NCBI RefSeq assembly: GCF_000732535.1
Contig: NZ_APNK01000007.1
Coordinates: 62,001-126,000, forward strand
Direction: 5' to 3'
DNA: 64,000 nucleotides
Source of the DNA: Salinisphaera hydrothermalis C41B8
GTDB taxonomy: Bacteria > Pseudomonadota > Gammaproteobacteria > Nevskiales > Salinisphaeraceae
Every line of letters starts with the position of its first letter. The stretch's first letter is position 1. Made by a program: the position numbers and the translations under genes. Below, piece after piece: positions 1 through 7,914 of the stretch. Under the pieces are notes generated by a model that worked only from the letters and a program-made list of their open reading frames with translations, searched no databases and was not told where the DNA came from.

Positions 1-205
1 GTACGAGGGCGCGGACCTGGGTATTCTCGTCACTCGAGGCCGTCTGATGACCGACGATTTCGAGTTGAATGAGCGCGCCCGCGCCTGGATCGACGGCATC
101 ACCGCGCATTTCCGGGCTTCGGCGCCCACCGCCGAGAACGTGGGGCATCTGGCTCCCGGCGCGCTGCAGGCCCATCCGGCCCCGGGATCGTTCAAGCTGC
201 TGTAA
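1..205 (+). CDS. C-terminal fragment of an unidentified protein
   Basis: An open frame runs in from the left edge and stops with TAA at 203-205, giving about 67 residues that end in FKLL. The start lies outside the window. The fragment has no membrane segment and no motif I recognise, so I give no function. It is followed by about 255 bases of noncoding sequence before the next likely start at 461. The frame is coding by composition and by lying on the same strand as the next genes, but it could be a chance open frame. Confidence 0.45.
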   Translation, partial: YEGADLGILVTRGRLMTDDFELNERARAWIDGITAHFRASAPTAENVGHLAPGALQAHPAPGSFKLL

Positions 206-460
206 TACAAGGCACTGGAGTCGACCGCGAGCGGGAGTGCGATGCGCAGCGCTTGCGGCCGACTCGGCTCTGGCGGCTGCAGAAAACGCGCCGTCGGCCG
301 ATACGAAACCGCGAACGGGCTTTTATCTGTTCGTGATGCCCTCATACTGGGGGCTGTGGCGCTTGGCCGGCACCTCGTGTCATCGAGGTATTCACGCCTG
401 TATTCGGCCCTTCTTCAAGCCAGGCGCCTCCCCGAGCACGCCAGACCAGAGGTTAACGGG

Positions 461-1477
461 ATGAGCGGTCCAACTTCATCAACGCTGCACGCGCCCGGCG
501 CGTACCGCCTGGCCTCGATCGCAGAGGACGCGCCCGGCCCCAAGTGGCGAGCCCTGTTCAACGCGCATTGGCCCCAGTATCAGACCTGGTTTCTGTCCGA
601 AGGCGAACTCGCGCGCCCGGGATACATGACGTCGGTACGCCATCTGCGCCAGGCGATGCCCGAGCTCATGCCGGTTTACGAGCAATTGGTCGAACTGGCC
701 GGCGGCGGCGATCTGGCCGCGCGCTTCCTGAGTTTCTATCGGCCACCGCCCTATCTGCTGGGTTGCTCGCAAGCCGTATGGCGCGGCCCACATCCGCTGC
801 TGGTGCGCAACTACGACTACAGTCCGATCCTGTTCGAATGGGCGTTGCTCAAGACATGCTGGCTGCGCCCCGTGATTGCCATCAGCGACTGCCTCTGGGG
901 CGTGCTGGACGGTATCAACGACGCCGGTCTGGCCATATCGCTGGCCTTTGGCGGGCGTAAAACCACGGGTGATGGTTTCGGCGTGCCGTTGATCGTGCGC
1001 TATCTGCTGGAAGTGTGCGACGACGTTCGGCAAGCCTGCCTGGTGTTGCGGCGCATCCAGGTGCACATGGCGTACAACCTGACGTTGCTGGATCGATCCG
1101 GCGTTTTCGTCACCGCTTATCTGGCCCCCGATCGTAAGCCACGCTTCGTGCGCTCGCCCGTCAGCACGAACCACCAGGATCGTGTCGAATGGCCGGCCTA
1201 CGCGCGCATGAGCGCCAGCATCGAGCGCCGAACCTTCCTCGAAGACCGGCTGGCCGATCGTCACGAGACCGCGACGCGTTTCGTGAATCGGTTTCTGCAG
1301 CCGCCGATCCATCGTGTCCGCTACGATCGCGCATTCGGCACGCTCTACACGGCCATCTATCACCCGACCGAGGGACGGGTGGAATATCGCTGGCCCGGCG
1401 GCCTGCGCTTGCAACAGTCCTTTGCCTCCTTCCACGAAGGACAAACGCCCGTGCATCTGACGCAATCGGCAGCCTAG
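461..1477 (+). CDS. C45-family autoproteolytic acyltransferase/hydrolase-like protein
   Basis: This 338-residue protein resembles the acyl-CoA:6-aminopenicillanic acid acyltransferase (peptidase C45) family of Ntn hydrolases. In that family a Cys in a G-C-S/T context becomes the N-terminal nucleophile after self-cleavage. Here Gly101-Cys102-Ser103 is followed about 13 residues later by RNYDYSP (116-122), the usual strand after the nucleophile, and then by GINDAGLA (151-158). The frame is open from 242, but the ATG at 461 is preferred because the upstream segment is compositionally unlike protein. The natural substrate cannot be read from sequence; members hydrolyse or transfer acyl groups on amides. 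The gene stands alone, with panE 100 bases downstream. Confidence 0.72.
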   Translation: MSGPTSSTLHAPGAYRLASIAEDAPGPKWRALFNAHWPQYQTWFLSEGELARPGYMTSVRHLRQAMPELMPVYEQLVELAGGGDLAARFLSFYRPPPYLLGCSQAVWRGPHPLLVRNYDYSPILFEWALLKTCWLRPVIAISDCLWGVLDGINDAGLAISLAFGGRKTTGDGFGVPLIVRYLLEVCDDVRQACLVLRRIQVHMAYNLTLLDRSGVFVTAYLAPDRKPRFVRSPVSTNHQDRVEWPAYARMSASIERRTFLEDRLADRHETATRFVNRFLQPPIHRVRYDRAFGTLYTAIYHPTEGRVEYRWPGGLRLQQSFASFHEGQTPVHLTQSAA

Positions 1478-1577
1478 GTCGTGTCGTCACGAGATACGCC
1501 CTAGCGCACGATCCGGCCATCGCTCGCACCCAAAGCCACCGAGTGAACATCCCGCCCACCACGTCGGGACGCAGTGT

Positions 1578-2492
1578 ATGCAGACCTCCGGCGATACCAG
1601 TCGCCACGACCTAACCGCCCGCCCCTGGCATATCGTCGGCGCGGGCCGCATCGGCGCGTTGGCCGCCTTTTATCTCCAACGTGCCGGCGCCCAAACGATT
1701 GGGGTCCGCCCCGGGTCGGCGCATACACGACGCTTGTCGATCGGCTTCGACCAGCACGAGGACGGTGCGGGCTCACACCTTGCCCTTCGGGTCATTCCAC
1801 CGAGCGAATGCGCATCGGTCTCTCGACTGATCGTGGCCTGCAAGACACCCTATACCGACGCCGCGCTGGCCCGGGTATCGCTGACCGACGACGCGACCGT
1901 CGTGCGGCTGCAGAACGGGATGGGCAGTCTCGACGGCCGGATCACCGGACATCAGCGGATGATTGGTGCCGTGACCGCCAGTGCCGTGATGAGCGAAACG
2001 CACGATAGGCTGCGCGTGGTGGCCGAAAACGCGACCATCTTCGGCGGCGGGGAGCGCCCGGCCTGGTTCGACGCTCTGGCCGCGCATTGGCCCCAATTGA
2101 GCTGGGCGCGCGATATCCGACCGCCGCAATGGCGAAAACTGGTCGTCAACGCCGCGCTCAACCCGCTGACCGCGATCCACGACGTCCCCAACGGCGCCCT
2201 GCTGGAACGGGCCGATCTGTACGCCGACATGACGGCGCTGATCGACGAAGCCGACACCGTGTTGGCTCGCCTGGACCCTGCATGGCCGGCCGATTCGCAT
2301 GCCGACGTCGCCGCCGTGGTGCGCGCGACTGCGGCCAATACCTCCTCGATGCGCGCCGATATCCAGGCCGGCGCGATCACCGAGATCGACGCCATCAACG
2401 GCTGGCTGCTGCGCCAAGCTGAAACACTCGATCTGGACTTGCCGACGCATCGACGCGTCGTGGCACAGATCCGCCAGCTCGAGTCGACCTGA
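1578..2492 (+). CDS. panE: 2-dehydropantoate 2-reductase (ApbA/PanE family)
   Basis: This 304-residue NADPH-dependent reductase would convert ketopantoate to pantoate in pantothenate and CoA synthesis in the cytoplasm. The N-terminal Rossmann motif is G21-A-G23-R-I-G26. CKTPYT (88-93) and QNG (112-114) match the family's cofactor and substrate loops. The C-terminal helical domain has the signature WRKLVVNAALNPLTA (185-199), with the conserved Lys187 and Asn residues. Length fits the family (about 300). The DUF4186 gene begins 2 bases after the stop, so the two are probably co-transcribed. Several ApbA/PanE paralogues act on other 2-oxoacids, so the exact substrate is inferred. Confidence 0.85.
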   Translation: MQTSGDTSRHDLTARPWHIVGAGRIGALAAFYLQRAGAQTIGVRPGSAHTRRLSIGFDQHEDGAGSHLALRVIPPSECASVSRLIVACKTPYTDAALARVSLTDDATVVRLQNGMGSLDGRITGHQRMIGAVTASAVMSETHDRLRVVAENATIFGGGERPAWFDALAAHWPQLSWARDIRPPQWRKLVVNAALNPLTAIHDVPNGALLERADLYADMTALIDEADTVLARLDPAWPADSHADVAAVVRATAANTSSMRADIQAGAITEIDAINGWLLRQAETLDLDLPTHRRVVAQIRQLEST

Positions 2493-2494
2493 GC

Positions 2495-2887
2495 ATGCGT
2501 TCGCTGGAGGCTGCGTTCGAAGACCTGTCGAAATCGCGTTTTCGCTCGCGCTTCAAGCTCCGTGCGCGCGAACAGGCCGACCTCGATCGGCACGGCCTCG
2601 AGGTCATTCGCGGGCACGCCGCGCGCTTCGTCAGCGAGCGGCTGGCGCCGGCCGAGCCCGCCAACGACGGTCAGCAGACGCCGATGCGCAATCATCCAGT
2701 GTTCGTCGCCCAGCATGCGACCGCCACCTGCTGCCGCAGCTGTCTGGCGAAATGGCACGGCATCGCGCCGCATCGTGCGCTGACCGAAGCCGAGCAGCGG
2801 TATATCTGCGACGTGATCGTGGCCTGGCTCGAACCGCGGCACGACTCGTCGAAGGTCGAGCTGCCGCGTCAGAGAGCGTTGTTCTAG
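2495..2887 (+). CDS. DUF4186 family protein
   Basis: This 130-residue protein matches my memory of the small DUF4186 family: an SRFRSRF block near the N terminus (14-20), RLAPA..ND..QTPM in the middle (49-64), and a Cys/His-rich core, H74-A-T-A-T-C79-C80-R-S-C83...W87-H88. The C79/C80/C83/H88 cluster looks like a metal site, possibly zinc, though this is inference. No signal peptide or membrane segment is visible. It starts 2 bases after panE, with which it is probably translationally coupled. Its function is unknown. The gene ends just before the 1.2 kb repeat block. Confidence 0.75.
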   Translation: MRSLEAAFEDLSKSRFRSRFKLRAREQADLDRHGLEVIRGHAARFVSERLAPAEPANDGQQTPMRNHPVFVAQHATATCCRSCLAKWHGIAPHRALTEAEQRYICDVIVAWLEPRHDSSKVELPRQRALF

Positions 2888-2954
2888 TGCGTTTTCACCC
2901 TTCGTCCAAGTTGGGCGGTTCTCTTCGTTCCCCAAGGCATTTGACGGTTTCAGT

Positions 2955-2990
2955 CCGCCAATGAACGCCCAAAAGCGCAAATGGCGGACT
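2955..2990. repeat. Inverted repeat (cagtccgcca / tggcggactg)
   Basis: A perfect 10-bp inverted repeat, CAGTCCGCCA and TGGCGGACTG, is separated by a short A-rich loop just downstream of the DUF4186 gene. Related, less perfect GTCCGCCA...GCGGACT pairs recur near 3693 and 4063, so this is a component of the surrounding array. It could also serve as the 3' end of the panE-DUF4186 transcript, but no T-run follows. Confidence 0.55.
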
Positions 2991-3276
2991 GGGTTTGCGA
3001 CATCCCCGGTTTCCGGGCGCCACGTGACTGATCTCTTCGTTCTTTAAGGCATTTATCCGCAGATTACGCAGATCACACAGATGGCGGTTAATCGCTGGAG
3101 ACGCCGGCTCGATCAGGGCGCGAATAGCCCAATGCGCTTCGTTTCCTGACGACTCCATTCGAGTGACAAGCATCGTTCGCCCCCCTCACCGGTGAGCGGC
3201 TCATACCTACGACGCCGCGAAATTACGGCCGCATCTCGTCAACTGCGGATCGGTTTCTCCGGTGATTGAAGCAGAG

Positions 3277-3374
3277 GTAGGTCGGCTTAGGCCACAGGCC
3301 GTAAGCCGACATGGTCGACCGACCGCAGCATTACTCCCGATGTACCGCCCATGTCGGATGACGCTCCGACCTAC
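3277..3374. repeat. REP/BIME-like doublet embedded in the repeat array
   Basis: GTAGGTCGGCTTAGGCC...GGCCGTAAGCCGAC begins at 3277. A partner in inverted orientation, ATGTCGGATGACGCTCCGACCTAC, ends at 3374. The outer ends GTAGGTCGG and CCGACCTAC are inverted repeats of each other. This GTAGGTCGGxTTAG...GCCGTAAxCCGAC pattern is a familiar gammaproteobacterial repetitive extragenic palindrome type. It occurs only in the first-to-second unit interval and so looks inserted into the array. Confidence 0.6.
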
Positions 3375-3420
3375 ATCGATTCGACCGCGTCGAGCGGTTC
3401 TCGTCGTTCCTCAAGGCCTT

Positions 3421-3622
3421 GATCCGCAGATCGACACAGATCACGCAGATGGCGGTTAGCCATCGGGGGCATAAGTTCGTTCAGGGCGCGAATTGCGGTA
3501 TGCCCTTCGTTCGAAAGCGAATCATTCGAGCTTCACAAGCCTCGTTCGACTCCGCCGCCCGTTAGCGCCGCCTCGGACCCGCGACGTCGCGAAAGCCGAA
3601 CCGCATCTGTGTAAATCTGCGG
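3421..3622. repeat. Array unit 2: inverted CGCAGAT arms around a ~150-nt core
   Basis: The forward arm 3421-3450 carries three CGCAGAT-like words at 9-11 base spacing. The reverse arm near 3605-3622 carries the complementary ATCTGTGTAAATCTGCGGA. The core between them, with GTTCGACTCCGCCGCCCGTTAGCGCC near 3544, is nearly identical to that of unit 3. Compared with unit 3, the reverse arm lacks one 10-base word, so word number varies between copies. Confidence 0.7.
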
Positions 3623-3782
3623 ACAGTATTTCTCCAGGGAACGAAGCCATAAAAGCACAGCAGCGCCCCGCATCATCCGGGTCCAAATACCAGTCCGCCA
3701 TTAGCGTTCATTTGCGGACTCGAATCACCAACTCTTGGTTTCGGGGCGCCACGCGACCTGTCTCTTCGTTCCTTAAGGCATT

Positions 3783-3993
3783 GATCCGCAGATCGACGCA
3801 GATCACGCAGATAGCGGTTAGCCATCGGGGACATAAGTTCGTTCAGGGCGTGAATTGCGGTATGCCCTTCGTTCCCGCACGAATCAATTGAGTGAGAAGC
3901 CTCGTTCGACTCCGCCGCCCGTTAGCGCCGCCTCGGACCCGTTACCTCGCGAAAGCCGAACCGCATCTGTGTAAATCTGCGTTGATCTGCGGA
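3783..3993. repeat. Array unit 3: inverted CGCAGAT arms around a ~150-nt core
   Basis: The forward arm 3783-3812 contains GATCCGCAGATCGACGCAGA and one more word. The reverse arm 3965-3993 reads ATCTGTGTAAATCTGCG followed by TTGATCTGCGGA, the complement with few mismatches. The two arms could pair over almost 30 bases around a 152-nt loop. This is the best preserved of the three units. Confidence 0.7.
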
Positions 3994-4133
3994 CAGTCTT
4001 TCTCTGGAACGAAGCCCTAAAAGCACAGCAGCGCCCCGCATCATCCGGGTCGAAATACCAACCCGCCATTCGCGTCATTCGCGTTTATTTGCGGACTGGA
4101 TTTCGCGACACCCCGGGGGTCAGGGCGCCACGG

Positions 4134-4931
4134 TCATGATCTTGCGCCGCCCACCGGCGGCACCGAACGCCGCAACGCCAGATAATCGGGGCGTATCTCG
4201 GTCTCGACATGCAGCGATACGTCGGCGATCGCGATGTCATCGGCATGAGGCGGGCAGGCGATGCGTACCCGTCCCGCGGTATCCGCATGGCAGCTTTCGC
4301 CGTTGAACAAGAACGTCTCGCCCTGGCCAACCTGATTGACATAGACATGCGGGCGCCGATTCTCCAACGCGCGCGCCTGAACGCACAGGCGATGGTCCGG
4401 GCCGAACGGGCGCATGTTGGCCGATATGCTAATCAGCAATTCGGCACCGCCCACGGCCAGCGCGCGGCCGATTTCCGGGAATTCGATGTCGAAGCAGATC
4501 ATTAGGCCGACACGCACGCCGGCCAGTTCGACAATTTCCAGCGTCTCGCCGGGTACAAAGGCCTCGGACTCGTCGCCGAACAATTGGATCTTGCGATAGC
4601 ATCCGGCGATACGCCCGTCACGATCGATGGCTAGTGCGCTGTTGGCTACGCCGCCATCGGCCCGCTGCTCGGCCAACCCGATCACGAGGGCGGTATCGTG
4701 ACGTTGCGCCGCCGCGCGCAAGCGTTCGACCCGTGGGCCGTCGAGCGACTCGGCCAACGATGCAAGGCTGGTGGTGGTGTAGCCGGGCAAAAACAATTCC
4801 GGCCATACCATCAGGTCAACGTCGGGGTGATCGGCCAGCGCGGTCTCGACCACGGCCAGATTCGAATCGGGTTCGCCCACACTCGGACGAACCTGAGCGA
4901 GTGCGATACGGGGACAATCGGTACTGTGCAT
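4134..4931 (-). CDS. Carbon-nitrogen hydrolase (nitrilase superfamily amidase)
   Basis: This 265-residue protein carries the complete nitrilase-superfamily catalytic set: Glu45 in WPELFLPGY, Lys114 in YRKIQLF and Cys146 in ICFDIEFPE. Enzymes of this fold hydrolyse or condense C-N bonds of amides. This length and the absence of a second domain fit the small omega-amidase / N-carbamoyl / aliphatic amidase groups. The exact substrate is not evident. The frame is open to 5039, but the Met at 4931 is chosen because the conserved first strand (RIALAQV) starts a few residues later, and the upstream extension is Arg-rich and unlike the family. The stop abuts the repeat array. Confidence 0.85.
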   Translation of the reverse strand: MHSTDCPRIALAQVRPSVGEPDSNLAVVETALADHPDVDLMVWPELFLPGYTTTSLASLAESLDGPRVERLRAAAQRHDTALVIGLAEQRADGGVANSALAIDRDGRIAGCYRKIQLFGDESEAFVPGETLEIVELAGVRVGLMICFDIEFPEIGRALAVGGAELLISISANMRPFGPDHRLCVQARALENRRPHVYVNQVGQGETFLFNGESCHADTAGRVRIACPPHADDIAIADVSLHVETEIRPDYLALRRSVPPVGGARS

Positions 4932-5295
4932 GGCGGACAATCCGTTTTCGATAAAGCCGATTCGCGCAACGCTCCGATGCGCATCGTCGCGGCGCGGTCG
5001 CCCGACCTTACCGCTATCGGCAACCGCCCGCATGCCCACAATAGACGACCCCGATCGTCCATGCGGCTCAACGCGGCGGAAAAGGGTTTGGCCTGATGCG
5101 ATGCATGGCCGACGAATTCTCGGCCAGTAGCAAGTTACCGCGTCCCGACCGCGCCCTACACCGATGCGTTATCGGCGCCTGCCGGAGCGTCCGCCCATCC
5201 GGCCACGAGCCAATGGCCGTCGCGCGCCTGGGCGTGTTGCGGTTTGACACGATTTCGAGCTCTGCGCCTCCCGGCGCATGATGATGCCCAGCCTT
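4932..5295. other. Intergenic region without recognisable gene
   Basis: These 364 bases lie between the XRE-cupin gene (upstream, minus strand) and the amidase gene. They should hold the amidase promoter, but I see no clear -35/-10 pair. A TGGCCGA...TCGGCCA hairpin is at 5106-5126. Short frames on both strands have no support. A 16-base stretch near 5228, GGGCGTGTTGCGGTTT, resembles one end of the MITE described below but has no partner. Confidence 0.6.
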
Positions 5296-5916
5296 TCAGA
5301 ACGTGGGCGGGGTCGCGGCGCTAACCACCACGCATTCTTCGTCGAACGGGTTACGCATGCGATGAGGGCGACGGCTGTCGAAGTAATAGGCGTCGCCGGG
5401 CTCCAGAATGCTCACCTCGTCACCGACCGTCAGCTCGAGCCGGCCGGACACAACGACCCCGCCTTCTTCCGAGCTGCGTGTTTCCTGGCTCCCATGACTG
5501 AACAGCGATTCGCCCGTATCCGCGCCGGGCGCGTAGTGCTCGTGCAGGATCATCATCGCCGAGCCGGCGAGATTACGGCCCACCTGGCGATACGAGATCG
5601 AGCTACCGTCGGCCAGTTCCACCAGTTCGTCGGACCGATAAACCACCGGCGCCGACTCCGGTAGCGGGCCCGAGAAGAACGCGCTGAGCGTAGTTTCCAT
5701 GGCATCGAGCACGGCCTTGAGCGAACTGATGGACGGGCTGTGCCGCCCGCGTTCGATCAAGGAGATGGAGACATGACTGATGCCGCAGCGCCGTGCGAGC
5801 TCGCGAATCGACAGCCCACGGCTTTGGCGAAGCTGCCTCAGACGTTCGCCGGCCGTCAACTGAGACGGAATATCTGCCAACGTGTTCCCCCAAGTTGTAT
5901 CCCCTAGCGAAACCAT
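5296..5916 (-). CDS. XRE-family transcriptional regulator with C-terminal cupin domain
   Basis: This 206-residue regulator has an N-terminal helix-turn-helix of the Cro/C1 type at about 22-76 (LRQLRQSRGLSIRELARRCG onward, SLIERGRHSPS). A cupin sensor domain follows at about 125-200 (LEPGDAYYFDSRRPHRMRNP). This is the PuuR-like architecture, in which a small metabolite binds the cupin. Starts at 5958, 5946 and 5916 are all in frame. I choose 5916 because the longer versions would place a perfect 16-bp palindrome (5944-5959) inside the coding region instead of upstream of it. No start has a strong ribosome site. The gene follows aceA on the same strand after a terminator. It may control aceA, the puu-type genes or itself; none is proven. 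Confidence 0.85.
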   Translation of the reverse strand: MVSLGDTTWGNTLADIPSQLTAGERLRQLRQSRGLSIRELARRCGISHVSISLIERGRHSPSISSLKAVLDAMETTLSAFFSGPLPESAPVVYRSDELVELADGSSISYRQVGRNLAGSAMMILHEHYAPGADTGESLFSHGSQETRSSEEGGVVVSGRLELTVGDEVSILEPGDAYYFDSRRPHRMRNPFDEECVVVSAATPPTF

Positions 5917-5943
5917 ATCGTTGTATGTTGCAGAAATGAAGCC

Positions 5944-5959
5944 CATGCAACGTTGCATG
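5944..5959. promoter_or_regulatory. 16-bp perfect palindrome, candidate operator
   Basis: CATGCAACGTTGCATG is a perfect 16-bp palindrome 28 bases upstream of the preferred XRE-cupin start. HTH_3 regulators bind such dyads as dimers, so autoregulation is the simplest reading. The half-site TTGCATGA also occurs at 7802 in the aceA upstream region. Confidence 0.5.
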
Positions 5960-5990
5960 ACGCCAATAAGAGCCGATTCCGATAGGCTCC

Positions 5991-6018
5991 AAAGAAGACG
6001 GGGCCCGAAGACCCCGTC
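5991..6018 (-). terminator. Rho-independent terminator of aceA
   Basis: Read on the minus strand, GACGGGGTC-TTCG-GGCCCCGTC forms a 9-bp stem with a TTCG tetraloop and is followed by TTCTTT. It lies 48 bases after the aceA stop codon and separates aceA from the XRE-cupin gene. Confidence 0.85.
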
Positions 6019-6065
6019 TCAACCGCGACGGTCGAAGTCGCCGCGGACCCAACACCCTCGCCAGA

Positions 6066-7664
6066 CTAGCCAAACTGGTTCATGGTGTTGTGCGCTCCTC
6101 CCGCCTTGAGTGCATTCTCGCGGGAGAAGAACTCCTTATGATCGTCACCGATATTGGAACCGGCCATATCCTGGTGCTTCACGGTCGCGATGCCATCGCG
6201 GATCTCGACCCGCTGCACGTCGCGCACATAAGCCAGCATACCTTCGTCACCAAAGTAGTTGCGGGCCAACTGATCGGTCGACAGCGCCGTCGTGTGATAC
6301 GTGGGCAGCGTAATCAGGTGATGGAACACACCGGCATCCCGCGCGGCATCGCGCTGGAAGTTCTGCGTCCATTCGTCGGCGACCCGGGCAAGCTCCGTAC
6401 CGTCGTACTCCGCCGCCATCAGCTGGGCACGATCGTAGCCCGACACATCCTTGCCTTCCTTGGACCACGCATCGTAGACCTGCTGGCGGAAATTCAGCGT
6501 CCAGTTGAACGACGGACTGTTGTTGTAGACCAGCTTGGCATTGGGCACTTCCTCGCGGATGCGATTCACCATGCCACCGATATGCGCGACATTCGGCGTG
6601 GACGTTTCGATCCACAGCAGATCGGCCCCGTTCTTGAGGCTGGTGATGCAATCCAGCACCACGCGATCCTCGCCCGTGCCCTTCTTGAACTCGAACAGAC
6701 CGGACGCGAGGCGCTTGAGCCGCACCAGCTTGCCGTTCTGCTTGATCACGACATCACTGGCGTTGATCTCGGACGGATCAGTGATTTCCTCGCCGTCGAG
6801 ATAGCTGTTGTACAAATCGCCCAGATCGCCCGGCTCCTGCGACACCGCAATCTGCTGCGTCAGGCCCGCGCCCAGCGAATCGGTACGGGCGACGATCACG
6901 CCATCGTCCACACCGAGCTCGAGGAAGGCGTAGCGCACGGCATTGATCTTAGCCAGGAACGAGGCATGCGGCACCGTGACCTTGCCATCCTGATGGCCGC
7001 ACTGCTTGACGTCCGAGACCTGGTTTTCGATCTGGATCGCGCAGGCGCCGGCCTCGATCATTTTCTTGGCCAACAGATAGGTGGCTTCCTCGTTGCCAAA
7101 GCCGGCATCGATATCGGCAATGATCGGGATGACGTGCGTCTCGAAATTGTCGATCTTGCTCTGGGCTTTCTTCGCGGCTACCTCGTCGCCAGCCTCACGG
7201 GCCGCTTCGAGATCGCGAAAATAGTGATTGAGCTCCCAGGCATCGGCCTGTTTGAGGAAGGTATAAAGCTCCTCGATCAGGGCCGGCACGGCGGTCTTTT
7301 CGTGCATCGACTGGTCCGGCAACGGGCCAAACTCGCTGCGCAGCGCCGCGACCATCCAGCCGGACAGGTAAAGATATTTGCCCTTCAGGCTGCCGAAATG
7401 CTTCTTGATGGAAATGGCTTTCTGTTGACCGACAAAACCGTGCCAACACCCCAGCGACTGAGTGTATTGAGACGAGTCGGCGTCATAGGCCGCCATGTCC
7501 TCTCGCATGATCTTCGCCGTGTAGCGCGCGATGTCCAGCCCCGTCAGGAAACGGTTCTGCGCGCGCAGACGAGCGGCATGCTCGGGATTAATGGCACTCC
7601 AGGACTCGCCGAAGCGTTCCCGCAGCGAGGTGATTTCGCTGATGTCGTTCCTGTAGTCGGACAT
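6066..7664 (-). CDS. aceA: Isocitrate lyase
   Basis: This 532-residue isocitrate lyase cleaves isocitrate to glyoxylate and succinate, the first step of the glyoxylate shunt in the cytoplasm. The active-site loop K220-Q-C222-G-H224 is intact. The Mg-binding DIDAGFG is at 184-190, and the C-terminal substrate loop is present. The length matches the long (about 530 residue) isocitrate lyase subfamily of Pseudomonas-type bacteria rather than the 430-residue E. coli type. No malate synthase or aceK gene lies nearby. The gene is monocistronic: a terminator follows, and it is preceded by a 250-base AT-richer regulatory region. Confidence 0.97.
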   Translation of the reverse strand: MSDYRNDISEITSLRERFGESWSAINPEHAARLRAQNRFLTGLDIARYTAKIMREDMAAYDADSSQYTQSLGCWHGFVGQQKAISIKKHFGSLKGKYLYLSGWMVAALRSEFGPLPDQSMHEKTAVPALIEELYTFLKQADAWELNHYFRDLEAAREAGDEVAAKKAQSKIDNFETHVIPIIADIDAGFGNEEATYLLAKKMIEAGACAIQIENQVSDVKQCGHQDGKVTVPHASFLAKINAVRYAFLELGVDDGVIVARTDSLGAGLTQQIAVSQEPGDLGDLYNSYLDGEEITDPSEINASDVVIKQNGKLVRLKRLASGLFEFKKGTGEDRVVLDCITSLKNGADLLWIETSTPNVAHIGGMVNRIREEVPNAKLVYNNSPSFNWTLNFRQQVYDAWSKEGKDVSGYDRAQLMAAEYDGTELARVADEWTQNFQRDAARDAGVFHHLITLPTYHTTALSTDQLARNYFGDEGMLAYVRDVQRVEIRDGIATVKHQDMAGSNIGDDHKEFFSRENALKAGGAHNTMNQFG

Positions 7665-7914
7665 AACCAGACTTCCTCTTGAAAACTAGCATCGCACAAC
7701 GGTCGACTTTTCGGAAAGGGTTCTTTTCCTCAGCCGATGAACGGCAGTCTAGGAGGTCGGACGGGATATGAATAGAAAATGCAATCTATTCCCAACATTC
7801 ATTGCATGAATGAAGGAGCAATAGCTCTTGCCTGGATCGATTGCGTAGCCGGCTCACTTTGAATCGAGCGGAATGCGTCCGTCTTCCGGCGTGGGTCGCT
7901 CGAAACGTCGCACG
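7665..7914 (-). promoter_or_regulatory. aceA upstream region with inverted ATGCAAT/ATTGCAT elements
   Basis: The region is AT-richer than its surroundings. At 7779-7785 and 7801-7807 there is a perfect 7-bp inverted pair, ATGCAAT ... ATTGCAT, separated by 15 bases. CATTCA...TGAATG overlaps it at 7796-7812. TTGCATGA at 7802 matches a half of the palindrome upstream of the XRE-cupin gene. The placement suits an operator or activator site for aceA. No unambiguous -35/-10 pair could be assigned. Confidence 0.45.

Larger units (their letters stand above)
2896..4135. repeat. Degenerate tandem array of ~365-bp noncoding repeat units
   Basis: No gene is supportable in this 1.2 kb. It is built from about three related units whose forward CGCAGAT-rich arms start near 3055, 3421 and 3783 (periods 366 and 362). 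A module close to CTCTTCGTTCCTTAAGGCAT recurs at 2921, 3033, 3401 and 3763. GGGCGCCACG-like segments recur near 3016, 3744 and 4124. Units two and three are very similar along their length, and unit one is more eroded. Short frames in the block differ between copies and are judged spurious. Such CGCAGAT-type arrays look like selfish or structural intergenic repeats. Confidence 0.8.

Noticed and set aside
3493-3891. 132-codon frame in the repeat array
   Set aside because: It runs across two repeat units and is not preserved in frame in the sister unit; it has no ribosome site or recognisable domain.
3046-4000. CRISPR array
   Set aside because: The repeat units are about 365 bases and nearly continuous, not 24-37 bases with unique spacers, and no cas gene is nearby.
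5228-5243. GGGCGTGTTGCGGTTT as a fourth copy of the MITE
   Set aside because: Only one end-like stretch is present, with no partner repeat, no CTAG and no internal similarity.
6090-7682. 530-codon open frame antisense to aceA
   Set aside because: It is the mirror of a GC-rich, strongly biased real gene; its composition is His/Asp/Gly/Leu-rich without domains, and aceA is unmistakable. Similar long antisense frames over flgG/flgH, cheA and flhA are rejected for the same reason.
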